Assembly (NCBI GenBank): GCA_002423245.1
Contig: DIVD01000009.1
Span: forward strand, 1 to 27,765
DNA from: Rhodobacteraceae bacterium UBA6141
GTDB lineage: Bacteria > Pseudomonadota > Alphaproteobacteria > Rhodobacterales > Rhodobacteraceae
Reading direction: 5' to 3'
DNA: 27,765 bases
The position numbers were made by a program, and so were the translations under genes. The notes under the pieces were generated by a model. It searched no databases and was not told the origin of the DNA. It saw nothing but the letters and a program-made list of their open reading frames with translations. Below, one piece after another: positions 13,779 through 21,648 of the stretch (position 1 is its first letter; each line of letters opens with the position of its first letter).

Positions 13779-14705
13779 ATGAGAACTTTCGCACTTTCGA
13801 CGCTGCTTGCCTCGGGGCTGCTGGCGGGCGCGGCGGCGGCAGAGATCGGGCCGCTGGTCGCGCCGGCCGAGCTGCAGGAGCTGATCAGTGGCGCAGAGGC
13901 GCCGCTGGTGCTCGATATCCGCGGCGCGGCCTATGATCAGGGCCATATCGCGGGCGCGGTCCCGGCGCCCTACGAGCGGTTTCGCGGGCCGGCCGGGAAC
14001 CCCGGCGCGGTGCCGCCCGAGGATCAGCTGGAAGCGACGCTGCGCGGGCTGGGCGTGACGCTGGAGCGGCCGGTGGTCGTGGTGCATCAGGGCAAGGATG
14101 ACAGCGATTTCGGCGCCGCGGCGCGGGTCTACTGGACGCTGAAATCCTCGGGCGTGAGCGAGCTTGCGATCCTGAACGGCGGGATGGCGGCCTGGAGCGC
14201 CGAGGGGCTGCCGCTGGAGACGAAGGTCACGGAGCCGACGCCCTCCGACATCGACATCACCTTTTCCGACCGCTGGCTGGCGACGACGGATGACGTGGCC
14301 GCCATCGTCGACGGCGATCGGCAGGCGCGGCTGGTCGATGCGCGGCCGGCAAGCTTCTTCGAGGGGCGCCAGTCCCATGCCGCGGCCGCGCGCCCCGGCA
14401 CGCTGCCCGGAGCGGAAAACGTGGTGCACAACGTCTGGTTCAATGACCCGATCCGGGTGATGGACGCGCCCGCGGCGCGCGATCTGCGCGCGCGGCTGGG
14501 GATCGGCACGGATGAGGAGGTCGTGGCCTTCTGCAACACCGGGCATTGGGCGGCGACCGAATGGTTCGCGCTGTCCGAGCTTGCGGGGGTGGAGGATGCG
14601 AAGCTCTACCCCGACTCGATGGTCGGCTGGTCGCAGACCGGGCGCGAGGTCCAGAACACGCCCGGCCTCGTGCAGAACCTGCTGAATCAGCTGCGGGGGA
14701 ACTGA
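13779..14705 (+). CDS. Exported tandem-domain rhodanese (sulfurtransferase)
   Basis: Rhodaneses move sulfane sulfur from thiosulfate or similar donors through a cysteine persulfide. This 308-residue protein has a signal peptide (MRTFALSTLLASGLLAGAAAAE), so it should act in the periplasm. It has two rhodanese domains: an inactive N-terminal one (about 30-145) with VVVHQGKDD where the active loop would be, and a C-terminal one (about 170-300) with Cys252 in AFCNTGHWAATEWF. Cys252 is the only cysteine in the protein. The layout matches SseA-type thiosulfate sulfurtransferases. Its stop overlaps the start of the YeeE-type transporter by one base (TGATG), implying a functional pair. Confidence 0.9.
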   Translation: MRTFALSTLLASGLLAGAAAAEIGPLVAPAELQELISGAEAPLVLDIRGAAYDQGHIAGAVPAPYERFRGPAGNPGAVPPEDQLEATLRGLGVTLERPVVVVHQGKDDSDFGAAARVYWTLKSSGVSELAILNGGMAAWSAEGLPLETKVTEPTPSDIDITFSDRWLATTDDVAAIVDGDRQARLVDARPASFFEGRQSHAAAARPGTLPGAENVVHNVWFNDPIRVMDAPAARDLRARLGIGTDEEVVAFCNTGHWAATEWFALSELAGVEDAKLYPDSMVGWSQTGREVQNTPGLVQNLLNQLRGN

Positions 14706-15850
14706 TGGCGGATGCGGCGGTTGCGGGCGCGGCGGGTTCGGGCGCAGCGCCGGGGGGCCGGCTGGCTTCGCGCGGGCTGATCGTGCTGGCCGGGCTGGCG
14801 GCGGTGCTGGCCGTGGCGCTGCTGGCCGGGGCGCGCTACGGGCTGCTGCTGGCGCTGGGGCTTGGCTTCGGGCTGGTGCTGGAGGGGCTGCGCTTTGGCT
14901 TTGCCGGGCCGTGGCGGGCGATGATCCTGCGGCGCGATCCCTCGGGCATTCTGGCGCAACTGCTGGCAATCGCCCTCGTGTCCGTGGTGGCCTTCCCGCT
15001 GCTGGCGCGCGCGGGGGGCGAGATTCAGGGCGCCGCGGCGCCGATCGGCTGGGCGATGGCGGGCGGGGCCTTTGTCTTCGGCGCCGCGATGCAGGTGGTG
15101 CTGGGCTGCGGGTCGGGCACGCTGGTCAATGCCGGCAGCGGCAACCCGGTCAGCCTGCTGGCGCTGCCGTTCTTTGCCATCGGCAGCTTTCTGGGCGCCT
15201 ACAGCCTGGTGTGGTGGACCGGGCTCGGCGCGCTGCCGGTGCTGACGCTGACGGGCGGCTCGGGCCTTGCGCTGACGCTGGTGCTGCTGGCGGCGGTGGC
15301 GGGGCTCTTGCTGCTGCTGGCCGCGCCCGGAACGCGGCGGGTGCCGCGGCGGCTGGTGATCGCGGCGCTGCTGCTGGCGGCACTGGCGGTGGGCAACCTC
15401 GTGGTCGCGGGGCAGCCCTGGGGGGTGGTCTACGGGCTGGGCCTCTGGGGCGCGAAGGCGGCGGTCGCCCTGGGGGCGGACCTTTCGGGTTCGGCCTTCT
15501 GGACGGCGCCGGGCAATGCCGCGCGGCTGGAGGCGAGCCTCCTGACCGACGTGACCTCGCTGACCAATATCGGGATCATCTGCGGCGCCTTCCTTGTGTC
15601 CTGCTGGCGGCAGGGCGGGCTGTCGCAGCCGCTGCCGAAGCTGCCGGCAAGGGCCTGGGCCGCGACGGTGGTGACGGGGCTGCTGCTGGGCTATTCCTCG
15701 CGGCTCGCCTTCGGCTGCAACGTGGGCGCGTTCTTTTCCGGCATCTCGACCGGCAGCCTGCATGGCTGGGTCTGGTTCGCGATGGCCTTTGCCGGGTCGG
15801 TGATCGGGGTGCGCCTTCGCCCGGCACTCGGGCTGGAGGCGCGGACATGA
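14705..15850 (+). CDS. YeeE/YedE-family sulfur transporter (TsuA-like)
   Basis: This family imports thiosulfate or other sulfur compounds; in TsuA, cysteines lining the path relay the substrate. The 381-residue product has about nine or ten hydrophobic segments and two pseudo-repeated cysteine motifs, VVLGCGSGTLVNAGSG (Cys135) and RLAFGCNVGAFFSGI (Cys338). Cys293 and Cys300 lie in a further helix. I take ATG 14705, which overlaps the rhodanese stop; a longer in-frame start at 14546 would run inside the rhodanese gene. Coupling to a periplasmic rhodanese suggests that sulfane sulfur is transferred before or during uptake. The downstream 54-codon gene overlaps it by 4 bases. Confidence 0.9.
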   Translation: MADAAVAGAAGSGAAPGGRLASRGLIVLAGLAAVLAVALLAGARYGLLLALGLGFGLVLEGLRFGFAGPWRAMILRRDPSGILAQLLAIALVSVVAFPLLARAGGEIQGAAAPIGWAMAGGAFVFGAAMQVVLGCGSGTLVNAGSGNPVSLLALPFFAIGSFLGAYSLVWWTGLGALPVLTLTGGSGLALTLVLLAAVAGLLLLLAAPGTRRVPRRLVIAALLLAALAVGNLVVAGQPWGVVYGLGLWGAKAAVALGADLSGSAFWTAPGNAARLEASLLTDVTSLTNIGIICGAFLVSCWRQGGLSQPLPKLPARAWAATVVTGLLLGYSSRLAFGCNVGAFFSGISTGSLHGWVWFAMAFAGSVIGVRLRPALGLEART

Positions 15851-16011
15851 CGCGCCGCGTGACCGCAGCGATTGCCATCCTGATGGTCGGGCTGCTGATC
15901 GCCCTTGACCATGCCGGCACCGACCTGAACCCCTACAAGGCACCGCCGCTGCTGGCGCTGGGGTCCGGCACCGCGGCATCGGGCGGCTTCTGCGGGGCGC
16001 TGCCCGAATAG
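15847..16011 (+). CDS. Small 54-residue membrane peptide coupled to the sulfur transporter
   Basis: The ATG overlaps the transporter stop in ATGA (15847-15850), the pattern of translational coupling. The 54-residue product starts with a basic MTRR, has one hydrophobic helix (about residues 5-20), then a Pro-rich tail with NPYKAPPLLALGSG and a single Cys49 near the end (GGFCGALPE). It would be anchored in the inner membrane or released as a secreted peptide, with the cysteine on the periplasmic side if the N-terminus is inside. No family is recognised. A regulatory or accessory subunit of the transporter, or a sulfur acceptor through Cys49, are both guesses. Confidence 0.65.
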   Translation: MTRRVTAAIAILMVGLLIALDHAGTDLNPYKAPPLLALGSGTAASGGFCGALPE

Positions 16012-16194
16012 CCCCCGCAAGCTGGCCGCACCACCCCCTGAATATCGGCTAGGCGCGCGGCGAGGTGTGCAGGTTTTGCACCGGCCTTGTGAATTCATAG
16101 CATTTCCGGATCGGCGCGGCGCGCGCTAGGTTCCCCCTGCTGCCTTCACGGGATGGGCCGGGCCCTCGCGGCCCGGCGAACAAGGGACGATCCG

Positions 16195-17961
16195 ATGCCG
16201 CTGCTGCCCCTGCCGCTGACCCTGACCTCCGTGCGGGAGGCCTATGCCGCGGGCGTGACCGTGGCGGAGGTGCTGCAAGAGGTGTTCGCACGGCTGCGCG
16301 CGCTGGACGATCCGGGGATCTTCCTGCATCTGGCCGATCCTGACGAGCTGATCGCGCAGGGGCGCGCGCTTGGCCGCTTCGATCCGGCGCGTCCGCTCTG
16401 GGGGGTTCCCTTCGCGGTGAAGGACAATATCGACGTGGCCGGGATGCCGACCACCGCGGCCTGCCCGGCCTGGCGCTACATGGCGGCGGGCGATGCCTTC
16501 GCCGTGGCCCGGCTGCGCGCCGCGGGAGCGATCCCGCTGGGCAAGACCAATCTCGACCAGTTCGCGACCGGGCTTGTCGGCACCCGCACGCCCTACCCGG
16601 TGCCGCGCAACGCGCTGGACCGCGCGATCGTGCCTGGGGGGTCGTCCTCGGGCTCGGGCGTGATCGTCGGGCACGGGATCGTGCCCTTCGCGCTTGGCAC
16701 CGATACCGCGGGGTCGGGGCGCGTGCCCGCCGCGCTGAACGGGATCGTCGGGCTGAAGCCCAGCCTCGGCATGGTCTCGGCCTCGGGCGTTGTGCCGGCC
16801 TGCCGCACGCTCGACACGATTTCGGTCTTCGCGCGCGAGGTGACGGATGCCCATGCGGTGCTGAAGGTGATGGCGGGCCATGACCCGGCGGATCCGTGGT
16901 CGCGCGATCTGCCGGCCGCTCCGCTGCGGCGGGTGCCGCCGCACCTGCGGGTGGGCGTGCCGGATGCGGGGTCGCGCAGGTTCTTTGGCGACGCGCTGCA
17001 GGCCGCCGCCTTCGAGGCGGATCTGGCGGCGCTGCGGGCGCGCGGAGCCGAGATCGTGGAGATGGATTTCGCGCCCTTCCACGCGGTGGCGAGCCTGCTT
17101 TACGAGGGTGCATGGGTCGCCGAGCGGCATGCGGTGATCGAGGCGCTGCTGGCCGCCGATCCGGGCGCGGTGCATCCGGTCACGCGGCAGATCATCGGCA
17201 AGGCCGAGGGGCTGAGCGCGACCGACGCCTTCCGCGGGCTCTACCGGCTGGCCGAGCTGCGCCGCGCCTGCGCGCCGCTGATCGCATCGGTGGACATGCT
17301 CGCAGTGCCGACCATCCCCACCTTCTACACCGTCGCCGAGCTTGCGGCGGACCCGGTGACGCCCAATTCCAACCTTGGCACCTATACCAACTTCGTGAAC
17401 CTCTTGGACCTTTGTGCCCTGGCGGTGCCGACCCGGCCGCGCGCCGATGGCCGGCCCGGCAGCCTGACGCTGATCGCCGCCGCGGGGCAGGACGGGCGGC
17501 TTGCGGCAGAGGCGCTGGCGCTGGCGGGGCGGATGCTGCCGCAAGAGGCCGGCGCAGGGGAGGACAGTCTCGAGCTTGCGGTCTGCGGCGCGCATATGTC
17601 GGGCCTGCCGCTGAACCAGCAGCTGACCGGTCTGGGCGGGCAGTTCCTGCGCGCGGCCGAAACCGCGCCGCGCTATGGCCTCTACGTGCTGGCGGGCGGG
17701 CCGCCGAAACGGCCGGGGCTGGTGCGGCAGGCAGAGGGCGGGGGCAGCATCGCGCTGGAGATCTGGGCGCTGCCGAAAGCGGCGCTCGGCCAGTTCATCG
17801 GCCAGATCCCGGCGCCGCTTGGCCTTGGCAGCGTGGAACTGGCCGATGGCAGCCGGGTCACCGGCTTTCTGTGCGAAGCCGCCGGGCTGGAGGGGGCGCG
17901 CGACATCACCGCGCTTGGCGGCTGGCGGGCCTACCTCGCGGAAGCGGTGGCGCCCGCCTGA
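16195..17961 (+). CDS. atzF: Allophanate hydrolase
   Basis: The enzyme hydrolyses allophanate to ammonia and CO2, the second step of urea breakdown by the urea carboxylase route or of cyanurate degradation. The 588-residue protein has an amidase-signature domain with the Ser-cisSer-Lys triad Lys76 (FAVKDNIDVAG), Ser150 (PGGSSSGSG) and Ser174 (DTAGSGRVPA); the spacing equals that in AtzF. The C-terminal domain (about residues 460-588) is the allophanate hydrolase-specific domain. AAGGGA (16182-16187) supports ATG 16195; an in-frame ATG at 16153 lacks such a site. No urea carboxylase gene is in the window. Sequence after this gene belongs to a disrupted region. Confidence 0.94.
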   Translation: MPLLPLPLTLTSVREAYAAGVTVAEVLQEVFARLRALDDPGIFLHLADPDELIAQGRALGRFDPARPLWGVPFAVKDNIDVAGMPTTAACPAWRYMAAGDAFAVARLRAAGAIPLGKTNLDQFATGLVGTRTPYPVPRNALDRAIVPGGSSSGSGVIVGHGIVPFALGTDTAGSGRVPAALNGIVGLKPSLGMVSASGVVPACRTLDTISVFAREVTDAHAVLKVMAGHDPADPWSRDLPAAPLRRVPPHLRVGVPDAGSRRFFGDALQAAAFEADLAALRARGAEIVEMDFAPFHAVASLLYEGAWVAERHAVIEALLAADPGAVHPVTRQIIGKAEGLSATDAFRGLYRLAELRRACAPLIASVDMLAVPTIPTFYTVAELAADPVTPNSNLGTYTNFVNLLDLCALAVPTRPRADGRPGSLTLIAAAGQDGRLAAEALALAGRMLPQEAGAGEDSLELAVCGAHMSGLPLNQQLTGLGGQFLRAAETAPRYGLYVLAGGPPKRPGLVRQAEGGGSIALEIWALPKAALGQFIGQIPAPLGLGSVELADGSRVTGFLCEAAGLEGARDITALGGWRAYLAEAVAPA

Positions 17962-17980
17962 CGCCCGCAGCGCGGCGCGT

Positions 17981-18025
17981 TGGTGCCCGGAGACGGATTT
18001 GAACCGCCGACACGCGGATTTTCAA
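17981..18025 (-). pseudogene. 3' fragment of a tRNA-Phe(GAA) gene, candidate integration site
   Basis: Read on the - strand, bases 18025 to 17981 give the anticodon loop TTGAAAA, 3' anticodon stem TCCGC, variable loop, T-arm GGCGG-TTCAAAT-CCGTC, 3' acceptor strand TCCGGGC, A and CCA. The 5' half (GCCCGGA, D-arm) is absent: beyond 18025 the sequence is unrelated. The break is exactly at the 5' edge of the anticodon loop. A 3'-terminal tRNA fragment of this kind is the usual att duplicate left by tRNA-targeting integrases. By its orientation, any element would have extended to the right. Confidence 0.82.
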
Positions 18026-18288
18026 TTGGTCTGTTGATCCGCGCGCGCTGTCTCAGGACCGCTCAACCCATAACGTAGCCGATTGAAAACGCCGGCTTTT
18101 GCGCTTGGCAGATCGTCTCGGCCCGTCTCGCACCGGAGCATTCAAGCACAGCGCTCCTGCTACCCCGGCGATACCCACGAACGCCGGAGACCACACGGGT
18201 ATCTCGATCCCGCGCAGACCAATCCAAAACCCTGCAAATCCTCGAGCATTGTCCCTGACGCGGCTCATCCGCCCATCTTGCCATGGGC
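18026..18288. other. Unassigned sequence between the tRNA-Phe fragment and the transposase remnant
   Basis: This 263-base stretch is visibly richer in A+T than the flanking chromosomal genes. It contains only one small open frame (18053-18268, - strand, listed separately). No integrase is seen. Confidence 0.5.
18053..18268 (-). CDS. Hypothetical 71-residue protein with one possible membrane segment
   Basis: The frame opens with ATG at 18268 and a weak GATGGGCGG upstream. The product MSRVRDNARGFAGFWIGLRG... has a moderately hydrophobic region at about residues 10-45 followed by a basic tail (PRRSAKRKSRRF). It does not match a family I know. It lies within the AT-richer stretch between the tRNA-Phe fragment and the transposase pseudogene, so it may be a remnant of a mobile element. 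It could equally be a chance frame. Confidence 0.3.
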   Translation of the reverse strand: MSRVRDNARGFAGFWIGLRGIEIPVWSPAFVGIAGVAGALCLNAPVRDGPRRSAKRKSRRFQSATLWVERS

Positions 18289-18795
18289 TTATACCGGCGA
18301 GTCCATGAAGCGACCTTCATGATCCATGGGTAGCTGCAGAGTGACTTTATCCGGTCGGGTTCGGCGACGAGGCGCGTCGAGGCATCGCAACAGGCGTCGA
18401 TGATGGCCTGCGCCGAGTGGAGGAGGCGGAGCGAGAGAAACCGCTCGCGCAGGTAGAGCCAGACCCTCTCGACCGGATTGAGTTCGGGACTGTATGGCGG
18501 CTGCACGACAAGGGTCATGCCGGGCGGCACGACGAGGTTGCGGCTCACGTGCCAGCCGGCGCCGAGGAACTTGATCCCGGTGCTGTCGATCAAGAGGTTC
18601 AAGGGGCCGTCGGCGCGCCGATACGGGATCTGCACGGCGAGTGTCTTCTGCCTCCGGCACAGCGTCGTGTGATCCGGTACGGTCCAGTCCAGGCCGGCCA
18701 TCCTCAGCAGGCTGGCCACCATCCCGGTCGTTTGCCGCAGCAGCTTGAACAGGACCTTGATGGTCGAGGTAGCGGGCGGGTGTCGGCTTGCTCAT
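18289..18795 (-). pseudogene. Mosaic transposase pseudogene: IS5-family N-terminus fused to IS630-family C-terminus
   Basis: From the ATG at 18795 the - strand encodes MSKPTPARY, the start of an IS5-group transposase. An internal deletion with a frameshift near 18765 removes most of the N-terminal domain; the second frame continues TIKVLFKLLRQTTG, GLDWTVPDHTTLCRRQKTL and NLLIDSTGIKFLG, all IS5-type. At about 18558-18563 the sequence switches in frame to AGWHVSRNLVVPPGMTLV, PPYSPELNPVERVWLYLRER and SYPWIMKV, the C-terminus of an IS630-type DDE transposase. Neither half has a complete DDE triad: the IS630 catalytic Asp before GWH is replaced by the IS5 part. The gene is dead. Confidence 0.85.
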
Positions 18796-18825
18796 GCGGA
18801 CCGTCTAACCGCGCGGACTCTCTAG
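18289..18825 (-). mobile_element. Remnant of nested/recombined IS5 and IS630 insertion sequences
   Basis: The right boundary is the IS5 end: GAGAGTCCGCGCGG read on the - strand from about 18822, abutting CTAG (18822-18825), a typical target for this IS group. No matching IS5 end is clear at the left; the left limit given is the end of the IS630-like frame. The adjoining sequence at 18845-18861 reads, on the - strand, GGCGTTGTTGCAGAA, which resembles the end of a further IS, so several insertions probably collided here. Confidence 0.65.
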
Positions 18826-19231
18826 GTGAATCCACGACGGTCAGAGTTCTGCAACAACGCCTATTGGCGGGCATCAGCACCTCTTTCAACAAGCCTCCGC
18901 CGTGCGGGGAAGCGGCGCTTTCCCGTCGGGACGGATTGGGATTCGGGAACTCGGGGAAGGCTGGAGGCGTCAGCGCCTCGTCACCGGCCCGGAGAAGATG
19001 GTACGACCTTCGTCAGGAGGGTCACGGTCGTCAACAGGAGCTGGGGCAGCGGTGACCGGATTGGCTGGCCCGAAGCCGCTTGGGCCTCGGACCACATCAA
19101 CCTTTTGAAAGTTAACTCGAAAGCGCCGCATTCCAAAACCGATGGACATTAATCGCGCGTCCAATGGTCAAAAATGGGGCCTGATGGACAGTATTTCGTG
19201 TGTTTTACATCCTGCGAAGCGGGCGGCCCCC
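18826..19231. other. 406 bases without an assignable gene, downstream of nrdJ
   Basis: Open frames exist on both strands but none has recognisable motifs, a convincing ribosome binding site or the codon pattern of the flanking genes. The section 19080-19210 is markedly AT-rich compared with the rest of the window and contains two copies of GATGGACA (19140 and 19182). It is probably decayed mobile or island DNA between the IS remnant and nrdJ. Confidence 0.5.
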
Positions 19232-21502
19232 TCAGCTGCACCTGGAAAAGCCGCAATCGGCGCAGGTCATGCAGCCTTCGACCATGCGCAGCGCATAGCT
19301 GCCGCAGGACGGGCAGGCCTTCCCGCGCGGCGCCTCGCCGCCCGAGGCGACCATGCGTTCCGCCTGCGGGTCGGACTTCAGCCCCATCCCCTCGCCTGCG
19401 AGGAAGCCGGTCGCGATCATGTGCCGCTCGATCACGCCGCCGATCGCCGCGAGGATCGAGGGCACATAGCGCCCCTGCATCCAGGCCCCGCCGCGCGGAT
19501 CGAACACCGCCTTCAGTTCCTCGACGACGAAGCTCACATCGCCCCCGCGCCGGAACACGGCAGAGATCATCCGCGTCAGCGCCACCGTCCAGGCGAAATG
19601 CTCCATGTTCTTGGAGTTGATGAACACCTCGAACGGCCGGCGCCGCCCGCCCTGCACGATGTCGTTGATGGTGATGTAGATCGCGTGCTCGCTGTCCGGC
19701 CATTTCAGCTTGTAGGTCGCGCCTTCCAGCGATTGCGGCCGGTCCAGCGGCTCGGTCAGGTAGACGACCTCGGCGCCGTGATCGACCTCGGGCGCCGTCT
19801 CGGCGGCTTCGGAGACCGACAGCACCGATCCCGTCACCGCGTTCGGGCGGTAGGTGGTGCAGCCCTTGCAGCCCTGGTCCCAGGCCGCCATGTAGACATC
19901 CTTGAACGCCTCGAAGCCGATATCCTCCGGGCAGTTGATGGTCTTGGAGATCGAGCTGTCGATCCATTTCTGCGCGGCGGCCTGCATGCGCACATGGTCC
20001 AGCGGCGGCAGGGTCTGGGCGTTGACGAACCAGTCCGGCAGCGGCGCGTCGCCGAACTTGTCGCGCCACAGCTTCACCGCGTAATCGACCACTTCCTCCT
20101 CGCTGCGGCTGCCATCCTTCTGCAACACCTTGCGCTTGTAGGCATAGGCAAAGACCGGCTCGATCCCCGATGACACATTGCCCGCGTAAAGGCTGATGGT
20201 GCCGGTCGGGGCGATCGAGGTCAGCAGCGCATTGCGGATGCCGTGGCTGCGGACCGCCGCGCGCACATCCTCGTCCATCTGCGCCATGGTGCCGCTTGCC
20301 AGATACTTCCCGGCATCGAACAGCGGGAAGGCGCCCTTCTCCTTCGCCAGATCGACCGAGGCGAGATAGGCCGCCCGCGCGATCCGCTTCATCCAGGCCT
20401 CGGTCTGCGCCGCCGCCTCTTCCGAGCCATAGCGCAGCCCGGTCATCAGCAGCGCGTCGGCCAGCCCGGTGACGCCAAGCCCGATCCGGCGCTTGGCGCG
20501 CGCCTCCTCGGCCTGCTGCGGCAGCGGAAAGCGGCTGACATCCACCACATTGTCCATCATCCGCACCGAGAGGCGCACCAGATCGTCCAGCGCCTCCGCG
20601 TCGATGTCGGCGCCCGGCTCGAACGGATCCCTGACCAGCCGCGCCATGTTGATCGAGCCCAGAAGGCAGGCGCCATAGGGCGGCAGCGGCTGCTCGCCGC
20701 AGGGGTTGGTCGCGGCGATGGTCTCGGCATAGGCGAGGTTGTTCATCCGGTTGATGCGGTCGATGAAGATCACCCCCGGCTCGGCGAAATCGTAGGTCGC
20801 GCGCATGATCCGGTTCCACAGGTCGCGCGCCTGCACCGTGCTGTAGATCTTGCCGTCGAACTGCAGATCCCAGGATGCGTCGGCCTTGACCGCCTCCATG
20901 AACGGGTCGGTGATCAGCACGGACAGGTTGAACATGCGCAGGCGGGCGGCGTCCTGCTTGGCCTCGATGAACTGCTCCACATCCGGGTGGTCGCAGCGCA
21001 TGGTCGCCATCATCGCGCCGCGGCGGCTGCCCGCCGACATGATGGTGCGGCACATCGCATCCCACACATCCATGAACGACAGCGGGCCCGAGGCGTCGGC
21101 GGCGACGCCGCGCACCTCGGCCCCGCGCGGGCGGATGGTGGAGAAGTCATAGCCGATGCCGCCGCCCTGCTGCATGGTCAGCGCCGCTTCCTTCAGCATG
21201 TCGAAGATGCCGCCCATGCTGTCGGGGATCGTGCCCATCACGAAGCAGTTGAACAGCGTGACGCTGCGCCCGGTGCCTGCCCCGGCGGTGATGCGGCCGG
21301 CGGGCAGGAACCTGAAATCCTCCAGCGCCTCGTAGAAGCGCGCCTCCCAGATCGCAGGCTCAGCCTCCACCGCCGCAAGCGCGCGGGCGATTCGCCGCCA
21401 GGTATCCTCCACCGACTGATCGACGGGGGTGCCATCCGCCTGTTTCAGGCGGTATTTCATGTCCCAGATCTGCTCGGCGATGGGGGCGGCGAAACGGGTC
21501 AT
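19232..21502 (-). CDS. nrdJ: Adenosylcobalamin-dependent (class II) ribonucleotide reductase
   Basis: NrdJ reduces ribonucleotides to deoxyribonucleotides using adenosylcobalamin as radical generator, with or without oxygen. The 756-residue protein shows the redox pair Cys86 (LFNCFVMG) and Cys279 (YGACLLGSINM) and the thiyl radical Cys268 in NPCGEQPLPPYG; the 11-residue spacing equals that of class II enzymes. LTSIAPTGTISLYAGNVSSGIEP is the barrel phosphate-site motif. The C-terminus has CPSCG and CMTCADCGFSRC, a metal-binding or thiol-relay tail. No ATP-cone domain is visible at the N-terminus. I see no cobalamin riboswitch or clear NrdR boxes in the 180-base leader. Confidence 0.97.
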   Translation of the reverse strand: MTRFAAPIAEQIWDMKYRLKQADGTPVDQSVEDTWRRIARALAAVEAEPAIWEARFYEALEDFRFLPAGRITAGAGTGRSVTLFNCFVMGTIPDSMGGIFDMLKEAALTMQQGGGIGYDFSTIRPRGAEVRGVAADASGPLSFMDVWDAMCRTIMSAGSRRGAMMATMRCDHPDVEQFIEAKQDAARLRMFNLSVLITDPFMEAVKADASWDLQFDGKIYSTVQARDLWNRIMRATYDFAEPGVIFIDRINRMNNLAYAETIAATNPCGEQPLPPYGACLLGSINMARLVRDPFEPGADIDAEALDDLVRLSVRMMDNVVDVSRFPLPQQAEEARAKRRIGLGVTGLADALLMTGLRYGSEEAAAQTEAWMKRIARAAYLASVDLAKEKGAFPLFDAGKYLASGTMAQMDEDVRAAVRSHGIRNALLTSIAPTGTISLYAGNVSSGIEPVFAYAYKRKVLQKDGSRSEEEVVDYAVKLWRDKFGDAPLPDWFVNAQTLPPLDHVRMQAAAQKWIDSSISKTINCPEDIGFEAFKDVYMAAWDQGCKGCTTYRPNAVTGSVLSVSEAAETAPEVDHGAEVVYLTEPLDRPQSLEGATYKLKWPDSEHAIYITINDIVQGGRRRPFEVFINSKNMEHFAWTVALTRMISAVFRRGGDVSFVVEELKAVFDPRGGAWMQGRYVPSILAAIGGVIERHMIATGFLAGEGMGLKSDPQAERMVASGGEAPRGKACPSCGSYALRMVEGCMTCADCGFSRCS

Positions 21503-21612
21503 CGGATGTCCTGGTGCTGTGTTCCGGTCGGGACTCCCGCCAGCGCAGGCCGTCGAGACAGCCCCGTTCGCGGGTGCGCATCATACCCGCCAGGCGCCGC
21601 CGGTTCAAGCCG

Positions 21613-21648
21613 TTGCCCGCCCCATTGCCCGCGCCATTGCCCGCCCCG
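21613..21648. repeat. Three-copy 12-bp tandem repeat carrying -35-like boxes
   Basis: TTGCCCGCCCCA, TTGCCCGCGCCA and TTGCCCGCCCCG follow one another at 21613, 21625 and 21637. Each begins with TTGCCC, and the last one is placed as the -35 box of the DUF1489 promoter. Confidence 0.85.

Noticed and set aside
16062..16081. Possible sigma-54 promoter (TTGCA with upstream G-rich sequence) before allophanate hydrolase
   Set aside because: No GG dinucleotide lies at the required distance from the GC of TTGCA; only a short GTGCA/TGCAC dyad (16067-16081) remains.
18970..19164. 64-codon - strand frame downstream of nrdJ
   Set aside because: No motif or ribosome binding site; it spans sequence of shifting base composition likely to be decayed DNA.
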